Shown in pieces: positions 6,333 to 6,578 of a stretch of DNA of 6,578 bases; position 1 is the stretch's first letter; each line of letters opens with the position of its first letter. The notes beneath the pieces were generated by a model, which saw only the letters and a list, made by a program, of their open reading frames with translations, was not told the DNA's origin and ran no database searches. Position numbers and translations under genes: made by a program. Source of the DNA: an uncultured Granulicatella sp. (GTDB lineage: Bacteria; Bacillota; Bacilli; Lactobacillales; Aerococcaceae); assembly GCA_937891475.1 (NCBI GenBank), contig CALATC010000147.1:1-6578 (forward strand), read 5' to 3'.

Positions 6333-6541
6333 CGAAAGTTTCGCGGTACCACCCAAATTCTTGAAAAGTATTCACTACTTTTCAACTTGGTAAATTGTTA
6401 ACGCTATTTAGGCGATATTTCTTACTATTATTTCGGAAATATATCTCAGAGATGATTCTCTATCTTTGAGGGACATGCTAATCTTTCACCACTCATTAGC
6501 TCGCTCATTGTATCAAAAATAGAACGTTCTCTTCTACGAAT
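6303..6541 (-). promoter_or_regulatory. T-box riboswitch, isoleucine specific, controlling ileS
   Basis: The leader RNA senses uncharged tRNA-Ile. The invariant T-box core TGGGTGGTACCGCG lies at 6355-6342 (minus strand) and pairs with the tRNA acceptor end. GCGAAA/TTTCGC (6344-6339 and 6337-6332) with GGG/CCC (6354-6352 and 6331-6329) give the antiterminator. Just upstream is a perfect 10-bp hairpin, TTGAAAAGTA with TACTTTTCAA (6385-6361), in the place of Stem III. The distal part of Stem I is GCTAAT/ATTAGC (6500-6477), with a loop containing the conserved GGTGAAAG. The Stem I base pairs AGAGA (6532-6528) with TCTCT (6452-6448). The specifier is read as ATC at 6456-6454, an isoleucine codon followed by a purine as expected. 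A second ATC directly follows (6453-6451, offset inside the stem base), so the exact register is slightly uncertain, but both give isoleucine. Confidence 0.93.
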
Positions 6542-6547
6542 ATCAAA

Positions 6548-6576
6548 ATAATACGCTATTTTTATTAAAAATGCAA
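6548..6576 (-). promoter_or_regulatory. Promoter of the ileS T-box leader
   Basis: On the minus strand a -35 TTGCAT (6576-6571), a 17-nt spacer (6570-6554) and a -10 TATTAT (6553-6548) make a plausible housekeeping sigma factor promoter. The -35 is moderate, the -10 differs from consensus at one base, and the spacer is AT-rich. Transcription would start near 6541, giving a leader of about 260 nt that begins just before the Stem I base. Confidence 0.7.
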
Positions 6577-6578
6577 GT

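Noticed and set aside
6148..6375. Open frame of 75 codons spanning the T-box and the ileS 5' end
   Set aside because: It runs through the riboswitch, the terminator and the first codons of ileS in a different frame, so it is a shadow.
6521..6530. Palindrome AGAACGTTCT as a possible SOS box
   Set aside because: It lacks the 4-nt spacer of the Firmicutes LexA box and lies inside the Stem I region of the T-box leader, where base pairing explains it.

Overview
The window looks like chromosomal DNA of a low-GC Gram-positive bacterium of the order Lactobacillales, probably of the Enterococcaceae/Carnobacteriaceae/Streptococcaceae type. This rests on AT-rich codon use, strong GGAGG ribosome binding sites, a T-box leader in front of ileS, and an SOS-type cassette whose proteins resemble enterococcal and streptococcal relatives. 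The species cannot be fixed from the sequence alone.

Layout: (1) 1-266, minus strand, the 5' part of an unrecognised gene that runs off the left edge. (2) 267-402, a divergent intergenic region with an extended -10 promoter for the rightward operon and two inverted repeats placed like operators. (3) 403-3207, plus strand, a compact four-gene operon: a self-cleaving XRE/S24 (LexA/UmuD-like) repressor, a UmuC-like Y-family DNA polymerase, a YolD-like small protein and a second small protein. The genes are 9 nt apart or overlap by 4 and 26 nt, and the operon ends in a hairpin terminator that contains the last stop codon. (4) 3223-3491, a convergent intergenic region holding two related copies of a structured repeat. 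The copy next to ileS carries two extra perfect hairpins and ends in a T7 run on the minus strand. (5) 3492-6281, minus strand, complete ileS (929 aa). (6) 6282-6578, the ileS leader: a promoter, an isoleucine T-box and its terminator, all inside the window.

The rightward operon reads as a self-contained damage-response module. The repressor is expected to hold down its own promoter until RecA-stimulated self-cleavage at Ala112-Gly113, after which the error-prone polymerase and its two small partners are made. No canonical Firmicutes LexA box was seen in front of it, so control by its own repressor is more likely than control by LexA. ileS is an independent housekeeping unit controlled by uncharged tRNA-Ile.

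The least explained part is the 3223-3491 repeat pair. It has a 28-nt core (24/28 identical between copies) closed by long imperfect inverted arms, with one apparent compensatory base change. It could be a terminator-associated structured RNA or a small repetitive element. I do not recognise it as a named family.
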